Positions 41,764 through 51,458 are shown, counted from the stretch's first letter. The stretch: DNA of 64,000 nt from JACMJL01 sp963791805 (GCA_963791805.1 CAWBTU010000004.1:558001-622000); one strand, 5' to 3'. Made by a program: numbers and translations. Notes: generated by a model not told the origin, from the sequence alone.

Positions 41764-42834
41764 TTATTGATTTTTTACAGTAATTACTATGTTTTTTAAT
41801 ATTGCATAAATAGGTACAATAGAAAAAGCCACAAAAGGGCCGCCAACTGCTATTGCAATTATTACAAGAAAAATATCTGTTAATGGGTGTATGTTCATGC
41901 TTTTGGCCATAATTGCAGGCACCACAACTCGCCCCTTTAATGTCTGTACAATAATAAACACTATCATAAGCTTAAGAAACATATATAATCCCATGCTTAA
42001 AGATATTACTATAGGAATTATCATAGATATGAAAAAACCAACAAAAGGAATAAATGCTAAAATAAAAGTTATTGTTGCTAGAAGTAATGCGTTTGGCATA
42101 TTAATAATCCTATAGCCAAAATAAATCATTACAGCTAAACTCAATGCAACTTTAGCTTGCCCAGTGACATAATGACTAAGTATATCATCGCTTTCTGATA
42201 GTATAATACCCATAACTTTCTTATACTTTTCTGGAATAAAGTAAAGAACTCTTTTCTTAAACTTGTGGCCATCCTTTAGTAAATAAAAAACTATTACAAT
42301 TATAAGAAAAGCAGTGGAAAAGGCATTCATAAAGTAGGCAACTATCCTTACAAAGCTATTGCCTATTTGCTGAAGGTAAATTTTAACCATATCTATCAGT
42401 AAATTATAAATCTCATTTACATTAATTAAACTATTGATGAAATTTAAATAACCATCCATCTGCTTTTTATCATTTATAACTACCCATAATTGTTTAGAAA
42501 TTTGCATAAATTGCCCATATGCATATCTACTAAAATAAGATAAAAATCCACTGAGTATAAATGTAAATATACTTAATGTAAGCAAGCTAGCTTTTCCAGG
42601 ACTTATATCTTTTTTCAAAAAAATATTATTAAGTGGTCTTACGATATAAAATATAAGTACGGAAATTACCAGTGGTATAAGAAATGCTCTAGTAACTGTT
42701 CCCGTAATTCTATTTACAATATGTATTTTTCTAAGTAGGATAATTGTTAATGTTGATAAATTAATTATTAACAAAATTTTAATCAACTTACTTTGAATGT
42801 TTTTCACTTCCTTCAATATGCTTACAATAATCAT
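41764..42834 (-). CDS. AI-2E/UPF0118-family membrane transporter, paralog 3
   Basis: A 356-residue polytopic protein more diverged than the pair at 24570-27022. Seen: RAFLIPLVISVLIFYIVRPLNNIF, FLIIVIVFYLLKDGHKF, the family segment PNALLLATITFILAFIPFVGFFISMIIPIVISL and GRVVVPAIMAKSMNIHPLTDIFLVIIAIAVGGPF. The start codon lies inside a perfect 25-bp inverted repeat and has no clear RBS, so its translation start is uncertain. Substrate unknown. It is 29 bp upstream of the NlpC/P60 gene and probably cotranscribed with it. Confidence 0.82.
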   Translation of the reverse strand: MIIVSILKEVKNIQSKLIKILLIINLSTLTIILLRKIHIVNRITGTVTRAFLIPLVISVLIFYIVRPLNNIFLKKDISPGKASLLTLSIFTFILSGFLSYFSRYAYGQFMQISKQLWVVINDKKQMDGYLNFINSLINVNEIYNLLIDMVKIYLQQIGNSFVRIVAYFMNAFSTAFLIIVIVFYLLKDGHKFKKRVLYFIPEKYKKVMGIILSESDDILSHYVTGQAKVALSLAVMIYFGYRIINMPNALLLATITFILAFIPFVGFFISMIIPIVISLSMGLYMFLKLMIVFIIVQTLKGRVVVPAIMAKSMNIHPLTDIFLVIIAIAVGGPFVAFSIVPIYAILKNIVITVKNQ

Positions 42835-42871
42835 ATAATTTTTTTAATATGATTATTGTAAGCATATTGAA
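42812..42871. repeat. Perfect 25-bp inverted repeat covering the start of the AI-2E paralog 3 gene
   Basis: Left arm 42812-42836 and right arm 42847-42871 are exact reverse complements (start TTCAATATGCTTACAATAAT) with a 10-nt loop AATTTTTTTA. The annotated ATG at 42834 lies in the left arm. In the leftward mRNA it would form a long stable hairpin over the translation start. It could be a translational switch, a terminator or an inverted duplication of the gene's start. Confidence 0.9.
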
Positions 42872-42892
42872 CCAAAATTATCCCATTTATTA

Positions 42893-42923
42893 AAAAAGCA
42901 CTGTAGTAATTTAAACTACAGTG
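42893..42923 (-). terminator. Terminator after the cyclopropane-fatty-acid synthase gene
   Basis: CACTGTAGT (42899-42907) and ACTACAGTG (42915-42923) pair across a 7-nt loop; six T follow on the minus strand. Confidence 0.85.
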
Positions 42924-42968
42924 ACTAAAATATACCATAACTTATTTTTTTACTAGTTCATTCAATAA

Positions 42969-44144
42969 TTACTTATACATATAATTCCTAGTCCAAGGCA
43001 ACTCATTATTAATTCCTTTTGAAAATAAAATTTGATGAATATCAATATTCCCGCAATTAAAGGATGCTGCACAGGAATTTAGATACATTCTCCACATTCT
43101 TATATAAGCATCATCTTTAGTTTTTCTTATTTCAGGCAACGCATTTTCAAAGTTATCAGCCCAGATTTCTAAAGTCCTTCCATAATGTCTTCTTAGGCTT
43201 TCAGCATCTATCAAGTACAATTTTTGCTTAGCAATATTTTGTACTACCTCCTTAATCCCTGGTACATAACCTCCTGGAAATATGTACTTGTCTATCCATG
43301 AATTTTTTCCTCCCTGATCAATTCCAGTAATAGAATGAAGTAAAGATATACCACTTTCTTTTAATAGATTATTAACTGCTAAAAAATACTCCTGAAGATG
43401 ATTTTCACCTACATGTTCTAACATTCCTACGCTAACTACTCTATCAAATTTTCTATCTTTCAATTCTCTATAGTCTATAAGCTTCACTTCTACTAGGTCC
43501 TCTAATTTCTCTTCTGCAATTCTTTCTTGAACCTTAATGAATTGTTCTGAACTTAAAGTTATTCCCGTAGCTTTTACCTTATATTTTCTTGCTGCTAGAA
43601 CAATTAGTTCACCCCATCCACAGCCGATATCAAGTAAAGTCTGTCCCTCTTTCAAATTCAATTTATTAAGTATATGCTCTATTTTATTTTTTTGAGCATC
43701 ATTCAAAGAATCATTTTCAGAAATAAAATATCCACAGGAGTATGTCATAGTATCATCTAACCAAAGCTTATAAAAGTCATTACCAATATCATAATGAAAT
43801 TCAACATTTTCTTTACTACTAATTAAATTATTTGAAACAGCTTTCTTAAAATCTGCATATTCTTCACTCTTTCGTAAAAAACTTTCTTTATTATTATATA
43901 GGGACTCAATTACATCTTGAACACTTCCTACAATATCTATTTTTCTTGTCATATATCCTTCACCTAATGCAATTGAAGGATCCTTAATAATATCTTCCTT
44001 AGATATATATTCATTGAAAATTAGTTTGAACTTATATTCTCCTTGACCATAACTTACTAAGTCTCCATCTGGGAACTCTAGCTGAAAGGGATCAGAAAAA
44101 ATATTTTTAAATAGTGTTTTATAAAATGGTTTATCTATAATCAT
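42969..44144 (-). CDS. cfa: Cyclopropane-fatty-acyl-phospholipid synthase-type methyltransferase
   Basis: A 391-residue SAM-dependent enzyme that adds a methylene bridge to unsaturated phospholipid acyl chains, altering membrane fluidity. Seen: VEFHYDIGNDFYKLWLDDTMTYSCGYF, SAM-binding LLDIGCGWGELIVLAA, and VSVGMLEHVGENHLQEYF with YIFPGGYVPGIKEV, the family core. The N-terminal 90 residues form the lipid-binding region. Strong RBS (GGAGGAG). Monocistronic with its own terminator. Confidence 0.93.
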   Translation of the reverse strand: MIIDKPFYKTLFKNIFSDPFQLEFPDGDLVSYGQGEYKFKLIFNEYISKEDIIKDPSIALGEGYMTRKIDIVGSVQDVIESLYNNKESFLRKSEEYADFKKAVSNNLISSKENVEFHYDIGNDFYKLWLDDTMTYSCGYFISENDSLNDAQKNKIEHILNKLNLKEGQTLLDIGCGWGELIVLAARKYKVKATGITLSSEQFIKVQERIAEEKLEDLVEVKLIDYRELKDRKFDRVVSVGMLEHVGENHLQEYFLAVNNLLKESGISLLHSITGIDQGGKNSWIDKYIFPGGYVPGIKEVVQNIAKQKLYLIDAESLRRHYGRTLEIWADNFENALPEIRKTKDDAYIRMWRMYLNSCAASFNCGNIDIHQILFSKGINNELPWTRNYMYK

Positions 44145-44365
44145 ATTGCTCCTCCTTATTTATGGTTACAATCTTTAAACTATATTATACATTGTTTACT
44201 TTATATGTCAAATGGCACATTCTGCTTTTATTCCGTTTAAGTCATCTACCTAATTTAATTGACGTGTCCATATTTAACCTGCATTTCCTCTAACACTCAG
44301 TCCATATTAAGAATATTCTACCGATAATTCATTACAGAGCTAAATTTGTAAAGGGGGATCGTATT

Positions 44366-47300
44366 ATGTTTAAACGGTATGTGGCAATTTTTACTGTAGT
44401 CATCTTTTTTATTACTCTATTTCCAATAGTTTTTCCTCAAAAGGTTCATGCTTATCAAAATAATTCTTACTTTAGCGATTTAAAAGTAGGTTTAGTAAGT
44501 ATGTCTTCTACATCAATTACTCTTACCTTAAATGGAAATTACACTTTGAATGGACAAGTCTATCCATCAGGTTCCGTTATTTCTTTAGGTATTAGTGGGA
44601 CAAGTATTACTATGAACGGAACCTCATTAAGTCAATTTACATTGACAGCAAATAACAGTAGCAATCTTCTAACAATCACTAGTGGACCTGTATCAAATAA
44701 ATATATGGGCTCTTTCCTATTCAAAATTTTAAATGGTAAAATATTGCCTATCAACACTATTGACACCGAAAGTTATCTAAAGGGTGTTGTAGGCTACGAA
44801 ATGGCTGATAATTTCCCTATAGAGTCTCTGAAAGCTCAAACTGTAGCTGCAAGGAATTATGCCTTATCAAGACTTGGCTGGGAATCAGCTAAAGGTTATG
44901 ATTTTGATGATACAGCCTCATATCAGGTATATAAGGGTTTCAATGCTAGCTACACAAATGTTATAAGTGCTGTTGATCAAACCAGAGGTCAAGTTCTTCT
45001 TTATAATAATGCCCTTGTAGAAACTCTATATTCTGCATGGCATGGCGGTGTATCAGAAGATAGTGAAAATGTATGGGGAAATTATGTTCCTTATTTAAGG
45101 TCTGTACAAGATTCCTTTGAAAGTAACCCATGGCCAAATGGAAATATAGTTTTAAATAATAGCCAAATACAAGCTACATTAGTTTCTAAAGGCTATCTAG
45201 CAGCTACTGATTCTTTCCAGCGCTTAGATTTAAGCTCTATAATCAAATATACAAGCGGAAGAATTGCAAATATCAATATAGTATATAAAAATTCAAGTGG
45301 AAGTATCCTTACAAAATCTGTAACTAAAGATAATACAAGAACCTTTTTAGCATTGCCAAGTAATCTATATACTGCAACATATGACTCAATAAATGGAACT
45401 TATACTTTCTCCGGAAAAGGTAATGGTCACGGTCTTGGTATGAGCCAAATTGGAGCTAAAAACCGAGCCGCTGCAGGACAAACCTATGATCAAATTCTAA
45501 AATTCTATTATCAAAATGTAACTTTACAAAACCTTATTTTAAAAGCTACTATAACTAACTTTACACAAAGTACTAATTCTTTACTTATAGGAAACGCTAT
45601 TTCCTTCAACACTACAGCTGGTTCAGGAAATGGCTTTGGCTACTTATTTAAATATGTAGTTAAGAATGGTTCCACCGTTATATTTACAAAGGATTATGAC
45701 AGTACTTCAAATCTAGATTATATACCTGATAGTCCAGGTAATTATACTATAGAATCCTATGTAAAAGATAAGTTCTCTATTTCAGATTACGATGATAAAA
45801 AAACATCATCTTTTTCAGTTTTCACAGGTCCAGTTTTAAACAGTTTTACCACTAATAAAACAGATACCTTAGTTGGACAGGATGTATCATCTAATATTGA
45901 TGTTCAAAGTGGTTCTGGTTCATATTTGTATAAGTATGAAGTGTCTAAAGATGCAGTGGTACTTACAACCAGAGATTTTCTTTCAGATAAGACTTTTATT
46001 TATACACCAAGTCTACCTGGAAACTATACTATGACAGCATATGTTAAAGATGCGCTATCTAATAAAGCCTATGATTTTAAGCAAACACAAAACTTCACTG
46101 CTTATAATTCATTGTCATATACTTTCTTTACTAAAGATGTACAGAATGTATTTTCAGGAGATACTGTAAATTTTAACTCTGGAATCTGTGGGGGCTCTGG
46201 GAAGGGAATTAATTATAAGTACGTAGTTATAAAAGATGGTCAGTCTATCTATACAAGAGATTATTCATCCAGCAGTCAGTTTTCCTATATTCCAACTATA
46301 GCAGGTAATTATGAAGTAGATGTATATGCACTAGATGCGGTTTCTAGCAAAGTTTATGATGCAATGAGTAGCATGAATTTCACAGTAAATTCTAGAGCAT
46401 CTCTAGCTAACATTACCCTAGACAAAAGTGCTGCATTAGTTAATGATACTATTACCATTAATGCAAATGGAAGTACTAGCGGAGCACTTTACAAGTATGT
46501 TATCTCTAAAGATGGAGTTGTAATATTAACAAAAGATTACTCCTTAAGCTCATCTACTCAATATGTACCTGTAAACTCTGGTAACTATCAGATTCAAGTA
46601 TTCACAAAAAATAGTTTATCTCTTAAAGATTATGATGATACTAAACTTACAACTTTCACAGTTTACCAAAATCCTGTGTTAGCCTCTTTTACCATTAATA
46701 AGCTAGACACTATAGTAGGGCAAGGGGTATCCGCAAATGTGAATGTTCAAAGTGGTTCTGGTTCCTACGTATATAAGTATGAAATTGCAAAGGATGGCGT
46801 TGTCTTAACAACTAAGGATTTTTCTTCAGACAAGCAGTTCAACTATATACCTAGTCAAGCTGGAATATATACAATGACCCTATATATTAAAGATGCTGTA
46901 TCCTCAAAAATCTATGATTTAAAACAAACTCAAAGCTTCACTGCTTACGATGCTTTAAGCCTTTCATCTTTTATCAGAGATGATTTAAACGTATTTATAG
47001 GTGATGCTGTCACCTTTACAACATCTACTAATGGTGGTTCTAATAAAGGAGTTAGTTATAAATACGTAGTTATAAAAGATGGTGAAATACTATTAACAAG
47101 AGATTTTTCATCAAGTAATAAATTTATTTATGTACCAAATGTAGCTGGAAACTTTGAAGTAGATGTTTATGCTGTTGATGCAAAATCTGATAATAGCTAT
47201 GATTTAATGAGTAAAATGATTTTTTCTGTAAAAGCAAGAACCTCTTTATCTTCTTTGACAGTTGATAAAAATACTTCTTATATTAATAGTGCATTTACAA

Positions 47301-48613
47301 TTAATGCGGTAGGTTCAAATGTTGGAAGCCTTTATAAATTTGTTGTGTCAAAGGATGGTAGTACAATATATACAAAAGAATATGATACAGCTTCAACCCT
47401 TTCTTTTGTCCCTACAGTTCCTGGAATATACCAAGTACAGGCTTTTGCATTAGATTTATTATCTATTAAAGACTTTGATGACACAAAATCAATTCAGTTT
47501 ACAGCACTTTCAGATGCAAAAATAAAAACTGCCCAAACAAATAAGCTTCAATATTTAGCTGGACAAACTATAAACTTAAGTGCAGTAGGATCTTCTGGTT
47601 CCGGAAACTACCTTTACAAATACGTAGTTTCTAAAAACGGTATTGTTTTATCTACTTATGATTATGGTACTAGTGGAAACTTACTATACAAAGTTGATAC
47701 TTCAGGAACTTATACTATAACCATATATTTAAAGGATGCTATTTACTCAGAGTCCTTTGAAGATATGAAGGTTCTTAATATTCCAGTATACTCATTGCCA
47801 ACAATGACATACTCAAGTAGCCAGAGTTCTGCATTAGTAGGACAAACAATTAATTACTCAATTAACGCAAGTAATGGCTCGGGTAATTTCCAGTATAAAT
47901 TTGTAGTTATTAAGGATGGAAGCTTAGCAACTGACACTGGGTTCTCTAATTCAAATGCATTTGCTTACTCTCCATTAATGTCTGGAAATTATCAAGTACT
48001 TGGATATGTAAAAGATGCACTATCTGAAAGCGCTTTTGATGTTCAAGGAACCTTAGCTTTAAATGTTTATAATCCTCAGCTTACCACTGTTAATTTATCT
48101 GGATATTTCTATGAAGGAAAAGCTATAAACTTTCAATCAGCTTCAGCAGGGGTTAGTCCTAGTGGTTTCAGTTATAGATATGAGGTAATTAGTAATGGAA
48201 CTATAGTAACGTCAACTAATTATAGTAGTTTGAATAGCTTCGCTTTCACACCATCTGCGCCTGGTTCTTATACTATAAAAGCATATGGTAAAGATGCCAT
48301 AAGTACTAATGCATATGACAGTATGAAACAATTTTCAATTACAATTAGTAGTAAGCCACTTTATTTTTCAAGTATTCCAATAAGCTATGGCATGACAAGC
48401 AATGATGTAATCTCTTTACAAAATGCACTAATTAAATTAGGATATCCTATTTCCAGCGCCACAGGATATTTTGGTACTCAAACTAAAAGTGCAGTTATCT
48501 CTTTCCAAGTTAGCAGAGCATTGACTGGAGATGGGGTAGTTGGGAATATGACCTATGGTTCCCTCAATGATGCTCTTATAGAAAAGGCTGGGATTAAGAC
48601 TTTGAGCTATTAA
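44366..48613 (+). CDS. Large secreted SpoIID/LytB-domain protein with ten repeats and a C-terminal peptidoglycan-binding domain
   Basis: A 1415-residue exported protein. An N-terminal signal peptide ends near KVHAYQ. About 100-380 is the SpoIID/LytB domain: LKGVVGYEMADNFPIESLKAQTVAARNYAL, with the conserved Glu of the lytic transglycosylase, and GNGHGLGMSQIGAKNRA. Then come ten 85-95-residue repeats, each with YKYVV(I/S)KDG...(T)RDYSS...F.Y.P..(A/P)GNY.V..Y..D..S...YD. The last 65 residues form a peptidoglycan-binding domain (SNDVISLQNALIKLGYP, FGTQTKSAVISFQ). It probably cleaves glycan strands on the cell surface and is held in the wall. RBS AAGGGGGA. Confidence 0.9.
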   Translation: MFKRYVAIFTVVIFFITLFPIVFPQKVHAYQNNSYFSDLKVGLVSMSSTSITLTLNGNYTLNGQVYPSGSVISLGISGTSITMNGTSLSQFTLTANNSSNLLTITSGPVSNKYMGSFLFKILNGKILPINTIDTESYLKGVVGYEMADNFPIESLKAQTVAARNYALSRLGWESAKGYDFDDTASYQVYKGFNASYTNVISAVDQTRGQVLLYNNALVETLYSAWHGGVSEDSENVWGNYVPYLRSVQDSFESNPWPNGNIVLNNSQIQATLVSKGYLAATDSFQRLDLSSIIKYTSGRIANINIVYKNSSGSILTKSVTKDNTRTFLALPSNLYTATYDSINGTYTFSGKGNGHGLGMSQIGAKNRAAAGQTYDQILKFYYQNVTLQNLILKATITNFTQSTNSLLIGNAISFNTTAGSGNGFGYLFKYVVKNGSTVIFTKDYDSTSNLDYIPDSPGNYTIESYVKDKFSISDYDDKKTSSFSVFTGPVLNSFTTNKTDTLVGQDVSSNIDVQSGSGSYLYKYEVSKDAVVLTTRDFLSDKTFIYTPSLPGNYTMTAYVKDALSNKAYDFKQTQNFTAYNSLSYTFFTKDVQNVFSGDTVNFNSGICGGSGKGINYKYVVIKDGQSIYTRDYSSSSQFSYIPTIAGNYEVDVYALDAVSSKVYDAMSSMNFTVNSRASLANITLDKSAALVNDTITINANGSTSGALYKYVISKDGVVILTKDYSLSSSTQYVPVNSGNYQIQVFTKNSLSLKDYDDTKLTTFTVYQNPVLASFTINKLDTIVGQGVSANVNVQSGSGSYVYKYEIAKDGVVLTTKDFSSDKQFNYIPSQAGIYTMTLYIKDAVSSKIYDLKQTQSFTAYDALSLSSFIRDDLNVFIGDAVTFTTSTNGGSNKGVSYKYVVIKDGEILLTRDFSSSNKFIYVPNVAGNFEVDVYAVDAKSDNSYDLMSKMIFSVKARTSLSSLTVDKNTSYINSAFTINAVGSNVGSLYKFVVSKDGSTIYTKEYDTASTLSFVPTVPGIYQVQAFALDLLSIKDFDDTKSIQFTALSDAKIKTAQTNKLQYLAGQTINLSAVGSSGSGNYLYKYVVSKNGIVLSTYDYGTSGNLLYKVDTSGTYTITIYLKDAIYSESFEDMKVLNIPVYSLPTMTYSSSQSSALVGQTINYSINASNGSGNFQYKFVVIKDGSLATDTGFSNSNAFAYSPLMSGNYQVLGYVKDALSESAFDVQGTLALNVYNPQLTTVNLSGYFYEGKAINFQSASAGVSPSGFSYRYEVISNGTIVTSTNYSSLNSFAFTPSAPGSYTIKAYGKDAISTNAYDSMKQFSITISSKPLYFSSIPISYGMTSNDVISLQNALIKLGYPISSATGYFGTQTKSAVISFQVSRALTGDGVVGNMTYGSLNDALIEKAGIKTLSY

Positions 48614-48630
48614 TTATATTGTTCATAAAA

Positions 48631-48664
48631 AACAGGAGCTTTCTATTTTTTAAAGCTCCTGTTT
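48631..48664 (+). terminator. Terminator after the SpoIID gene
   Basis: AACAGGAGCTTT (48631-48642) pairs perfectly with 48652-48663 across a T-rich loop of 9; a modest TTCT follows. Confidence 0.75.
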
Positions 48665-48749
48665 CTAAAAATTGTATTTAGTATTTGCAGGTTAATGCTA
48701 CACTTTTTATTAAAATTGTAATTGTATCATAATTTTTAAGCTTCGTCTT

Positions 48750-48824
48750 CTGCAGACTACGGGACACTCTTCTCTCTATAGCTGGGCTTCGGAGTTGAAG
48801 AGTGTCCCGTGTTTTCTTGGGCAA
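48750..48824 (+). repeat. Dispersed structured repeat, copy 3
   Basis: CGGGACACTCTTC (48760-48772) and GAAGAGTGTCCCG (48797-48809) pair perfectly across a 24-nt loop with TAGCTGGGCTTCGGAG, then TTCTTGGGCAA. Relative to copy 1 the stem differs at three positions, and all three are matched by compensating changes on the other arm. It lies between the SpoIID gene and the esterase gene, beyond the SpoIID terminator. The rest of the gap (48614-49003) shows nothing else but AT-rich sequence. Confidence 0.87.
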
Positions 48825-49003
48825 TCTCCCTTAGATATTAAATTTAGCTTCATCATAAAACAAAAAAAATTATTTACTATTAATATTTTTTGTAGTATAT
48901 TTTACATAGTCTATTCTAGAAAAAAAGCAAATCTATCCCAAATTCCTAAGGATATATTGCTTATTTCTAACTAATGCTATTAATATTAAGGAAGCGAGAA
49001 ATT

Positions 49004-50239
49004 ATGAAAAATAACTTTAAAAAAATAACAGCAAGTTTCATTACTACCCTTTTTATCCTACTGATTCTCTTACCAGGGTTTACAGTTAGTGCAGTGACTA
49101 ACACCTCAGCTTCTCCAACTAGTTACGTTGCCCTTGGAGACTCAATTTCCTATGGTATGAGTGCCAAAAATAATGAAGGCTATACTACTTTATTATACAA
49201 TTATTTAAAAACTACTAACAAATATCAAAATTTAACTTTCACTAATTTCAGTAAACCGGGAGATACAACCAACGACTTACTTAAGAAAATCAATACAAAA
49301 GATGTACAAGCAAAACTTGCAACAGCTAACATTGTAACAATAAGTATAGGTGGCAATAACTTTTTAGGACCTGTTATAGGGTCAATCGGTAAACTTTTTG
49401 GAGCTGAAAACGCCCCTGGAGCGACAATTGAATCTACAGTAACTCAAGCACTAAGTTCACACCCAGTAGAAACCTACTTGAAGCTTTCGAAGTTACTTAG
49501 CCCCTCAGATCAAGCATACAAAGATTTACACGCCAATTTAGAAAAAGGTGTAACAAACTTTAACTCAGACTGGGCTACAATAGTCCCACAAGTTAAAGCT
49601 TTGGCTCCAAATGCTACTATATATGTAAATACTGTTTACAACACTTTTTCAAAATCTGATTCCTTTTATGGAACACTTGAACCTTTACTCTCTGGAGTGG
49701 GTGATGTGCCTGGAATTAATACAACAATTAAAACACTATCCCCCAACAATTATACTGTTCTAGATGTTCATGAATTATTTCAAAACTATAAAGGTGCATA
49801 TGATCTACTTACTTTTAGCCTAAATAAAGGTAATTTTGACCCGCATCCAACTGATGCTGGACATAGGATAATATTTGAGTCAATATTAGTACATGTTACG
49901 TCAATATCCATAGACAAAAAATCCTGTGATATTCATGTTGATAAAGCAATACAATTAAAAAGCACTGTTTTGCCAACAAATGCTACTAACCCTGATATGC
50001 AGTGGAGTTCTTCAAACAAAAAAGTTGCTACAGTTAATGAACAAGGCCTAGTAACTTCAAAAGCTAAAGGTAAAGCTACTATTACAGCTACATCAAAAGA
50101 TGGAGAAAAAAAAGCCTCAATTGTCATCACAGTTAAATCTACGAAGAATGCCAATAACTTTATAATTATTGGTACAGTTTTAGGACTTGTTGCTTTGGTT
50201 GTTTTAGTTTACTTTATAGTTAAAAAACTAAAAAAATAA
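49004..50239 (+). CDS. Surface-anchored SGNH/GDSL esterase with bacterial Ig-like domain
   Basis: A 411-residue protein: signal peptide (KITASFITTLFILLILLPGF), a GDSL esterase domain (about 45-290) with Ser in block I VALGDSISYGMSA, Gly in KPGDTTNDL, Asn in ISIGGNNFLG and the Asp-His pair in DPHPTDAGHR, then a Big_2 domain (SISIDKKSCDIHVDKAIQLK...VNEQGLVTSKAKGKATITA), and a C-terminal membrane helix with KKLKK tail, so it is likely membrane-anchored outside. ATG 49004 with GGAAG is preferred over a start 10 codons upstream. Substrate unknown, lipid or polysaccharide ester. Confidence 0.9.
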   Translation: MKNNFKKITASFITTLFILLILLPGFTVSAVTNTSASPTSYVALGDSISYGMSAKNNEGYTTLLYNYLKTTNKYQNLTFTNFSKPGDTTNDLLKKINTKDVQAKLATANIVTISIGGNNFLGPVIGSIGKLFGAENAPGATIESTVTQALSSHPVETYLKLSKLLSPSDQAYKDLHANLEKGVTNFNSDWATIVPQVKALAPNATIYVNTVYNTFSKSDSFYGTLEPLLSGVGDVPGINTTIKTLSPNNYTVLDVHELFQNYKGAYDLLTFSLNKGNFDPHPTDAGHRIIFESILVHVTSISIDKKSCDIHVDKAIQLKSTVLPTNATNPDMQWSSSNKKVATVNEQGLVTSKAKGKATITATSKDGEKKASIVITVKSTKNANNFIIIGTVLGLVALVVLVYFIVKKLKK

Positions 50240-50261
50240 ATTCTTTAAGGTGGTAAAAGAG

Positions 50262-51401
50262 ATGAGTGAATTTTTACTAAAAAAGAAATACAAAAATTCC
50301 ATAAATGATTATCTAGAAAGTATCGCTTCAAATAAATCATACAAAAAATATTTATCAAATCGAGATTCGAATTGTTCTTTGTACTATGTAAAAATATTTG
50401 ATGTATTAGATAATGAAGGCATGAATAAACTTGTACAATCGCTATATAAGCTTAATCCTAAGAATTTTAAAGTTAAAAATTATTTTAGTAAACCTGGATT
50501 AAAGAAAAACAATTATGCTAATATAATAATCAGTGACAATTCAATTTTACCACTTGCTAAAATTGAATTAAAAGATGATATTTATATTAAAAATATAGAA
50601 TTGAATTGTATTCAAATTAATAATCAGCAATTTGCCATTTGCTACAGATTTGTACTAAGAAGCGTATTCAATAATATAAAGATTGAGAAAGAATTTATCA
50701 AAAATAATATAAAGAAAACTTTTAAAGGAAATTATCAGTCCATTTATGCAACTAAAAATATAGCTACCAGTAATAATTTTCAAAACATAACTAATATAGA
50801 AGATGTATTTTTTCGAGATATCTTCCAGTCTTATATTGTAAATCATTTATATACTGACCTGGGAATAAACTATAAGTTGCCAATACTTTATTGTATTGAT
50901 TATTCTAAGGCTAACAGTTTCGAAGAAAATTTGAAAAGTCCTTCATTATTAGATAGTTTTTATAATAGTAATGAAAATTACTATTTATTGGTGGATAATT
51001 CAGATAAAAATTGTGGAATGCAGATGTATGCATATTCTAATACTAAAAGTATTCCAGATATAAATCTATTAAAATGTTTTCAGAATTTTGGTAATGAATA
51101 TTATCATCAAATGTTTGAAAATATAGAGTGTCTAGAATTAAACTCAAGAATATCCAAGTACTTAAGTTCTAAAACAATACGTGTTAAGAAAAAAGACTAC
51201 AAATGGCTTGTTAATAAGATAACCGCTATTAATGACTTCATCGAAAGTAATAATAGTTTTAGGACAGAAGAAGAATGGGTTAACTACAATGCTGGCATAA
51301 AAACAGATAAGAAGTATATTAATTCACCTGAACATATTAACAAATATAAACAAATTTATAACCAATATCTACAACATATTAATAATATTCTTAGATTATA
51401 A
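50262..51401 (+). CDS. Unrecognised protein downstream of the surface esterase
   Basis: I do not recognise a family. It is 379 residues, soluble-looking with no signal peptide or membrane segment, and very rich in Asn, Lys, Tyr and Ile (IIISDNSILPLAKIELKDD, NKITAINDFIESNN). A first part (to about 190) looks like mixed alpha/beta, and the last 70 residues like helices (IRVKKKDYKWLVNKI, YKQIYNQYLQHINNIL). Five Cys are scattered. ATG 50262 with AAGGTGG is preferred over GTG 50250. It lies 22 bp after the esterase and is probably cotranscribed. Confidence 0.7.
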   Translation: MSEFLLKKKYKNSINDYLESIASNKSYKKYLSNRDSNCSLYYVKIFDVLDNEGMNKLVQSLYKLNPKNFKVKNYFSKPGLKKNNYANIIISDNSILPLAKIELKDDIYIKNIELNCIQINNQQFAICYRFVLRSVFNNIKIEKEFIKNNIKKTFKGNYQSIYATKNIATSNNFQNITNIEDVFFRDIFQSYIVNHLYTDLGINYKLPILYCIDYSKANSFEENLKSPSLLDSFYNSNENYYLLVDNSDKNCGMQMYAYSNTKSIPDINLLKCFQNFGNEYYHQMFENIECLELNSRISKYLSSKTIRVKKKDYKWLVNKITAINDFIESNNSFRTEEEWVNYNAGIKTDKKYINSPEHINKYKQIYNQYLQHINNILRL

Positions 51402-51458
51402 AATTACCCTTGTCACTTATTTAATCTTGACAAGCCTTTATAATTGGTAAAAAAATTA

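Noticed and set aside
44145..44365. c-di-GMP or other riboswitch before the SpoIID gene
   Set aside because: No conserved core sequence of known classes; only AT-rich DNA and the RBS are visible.
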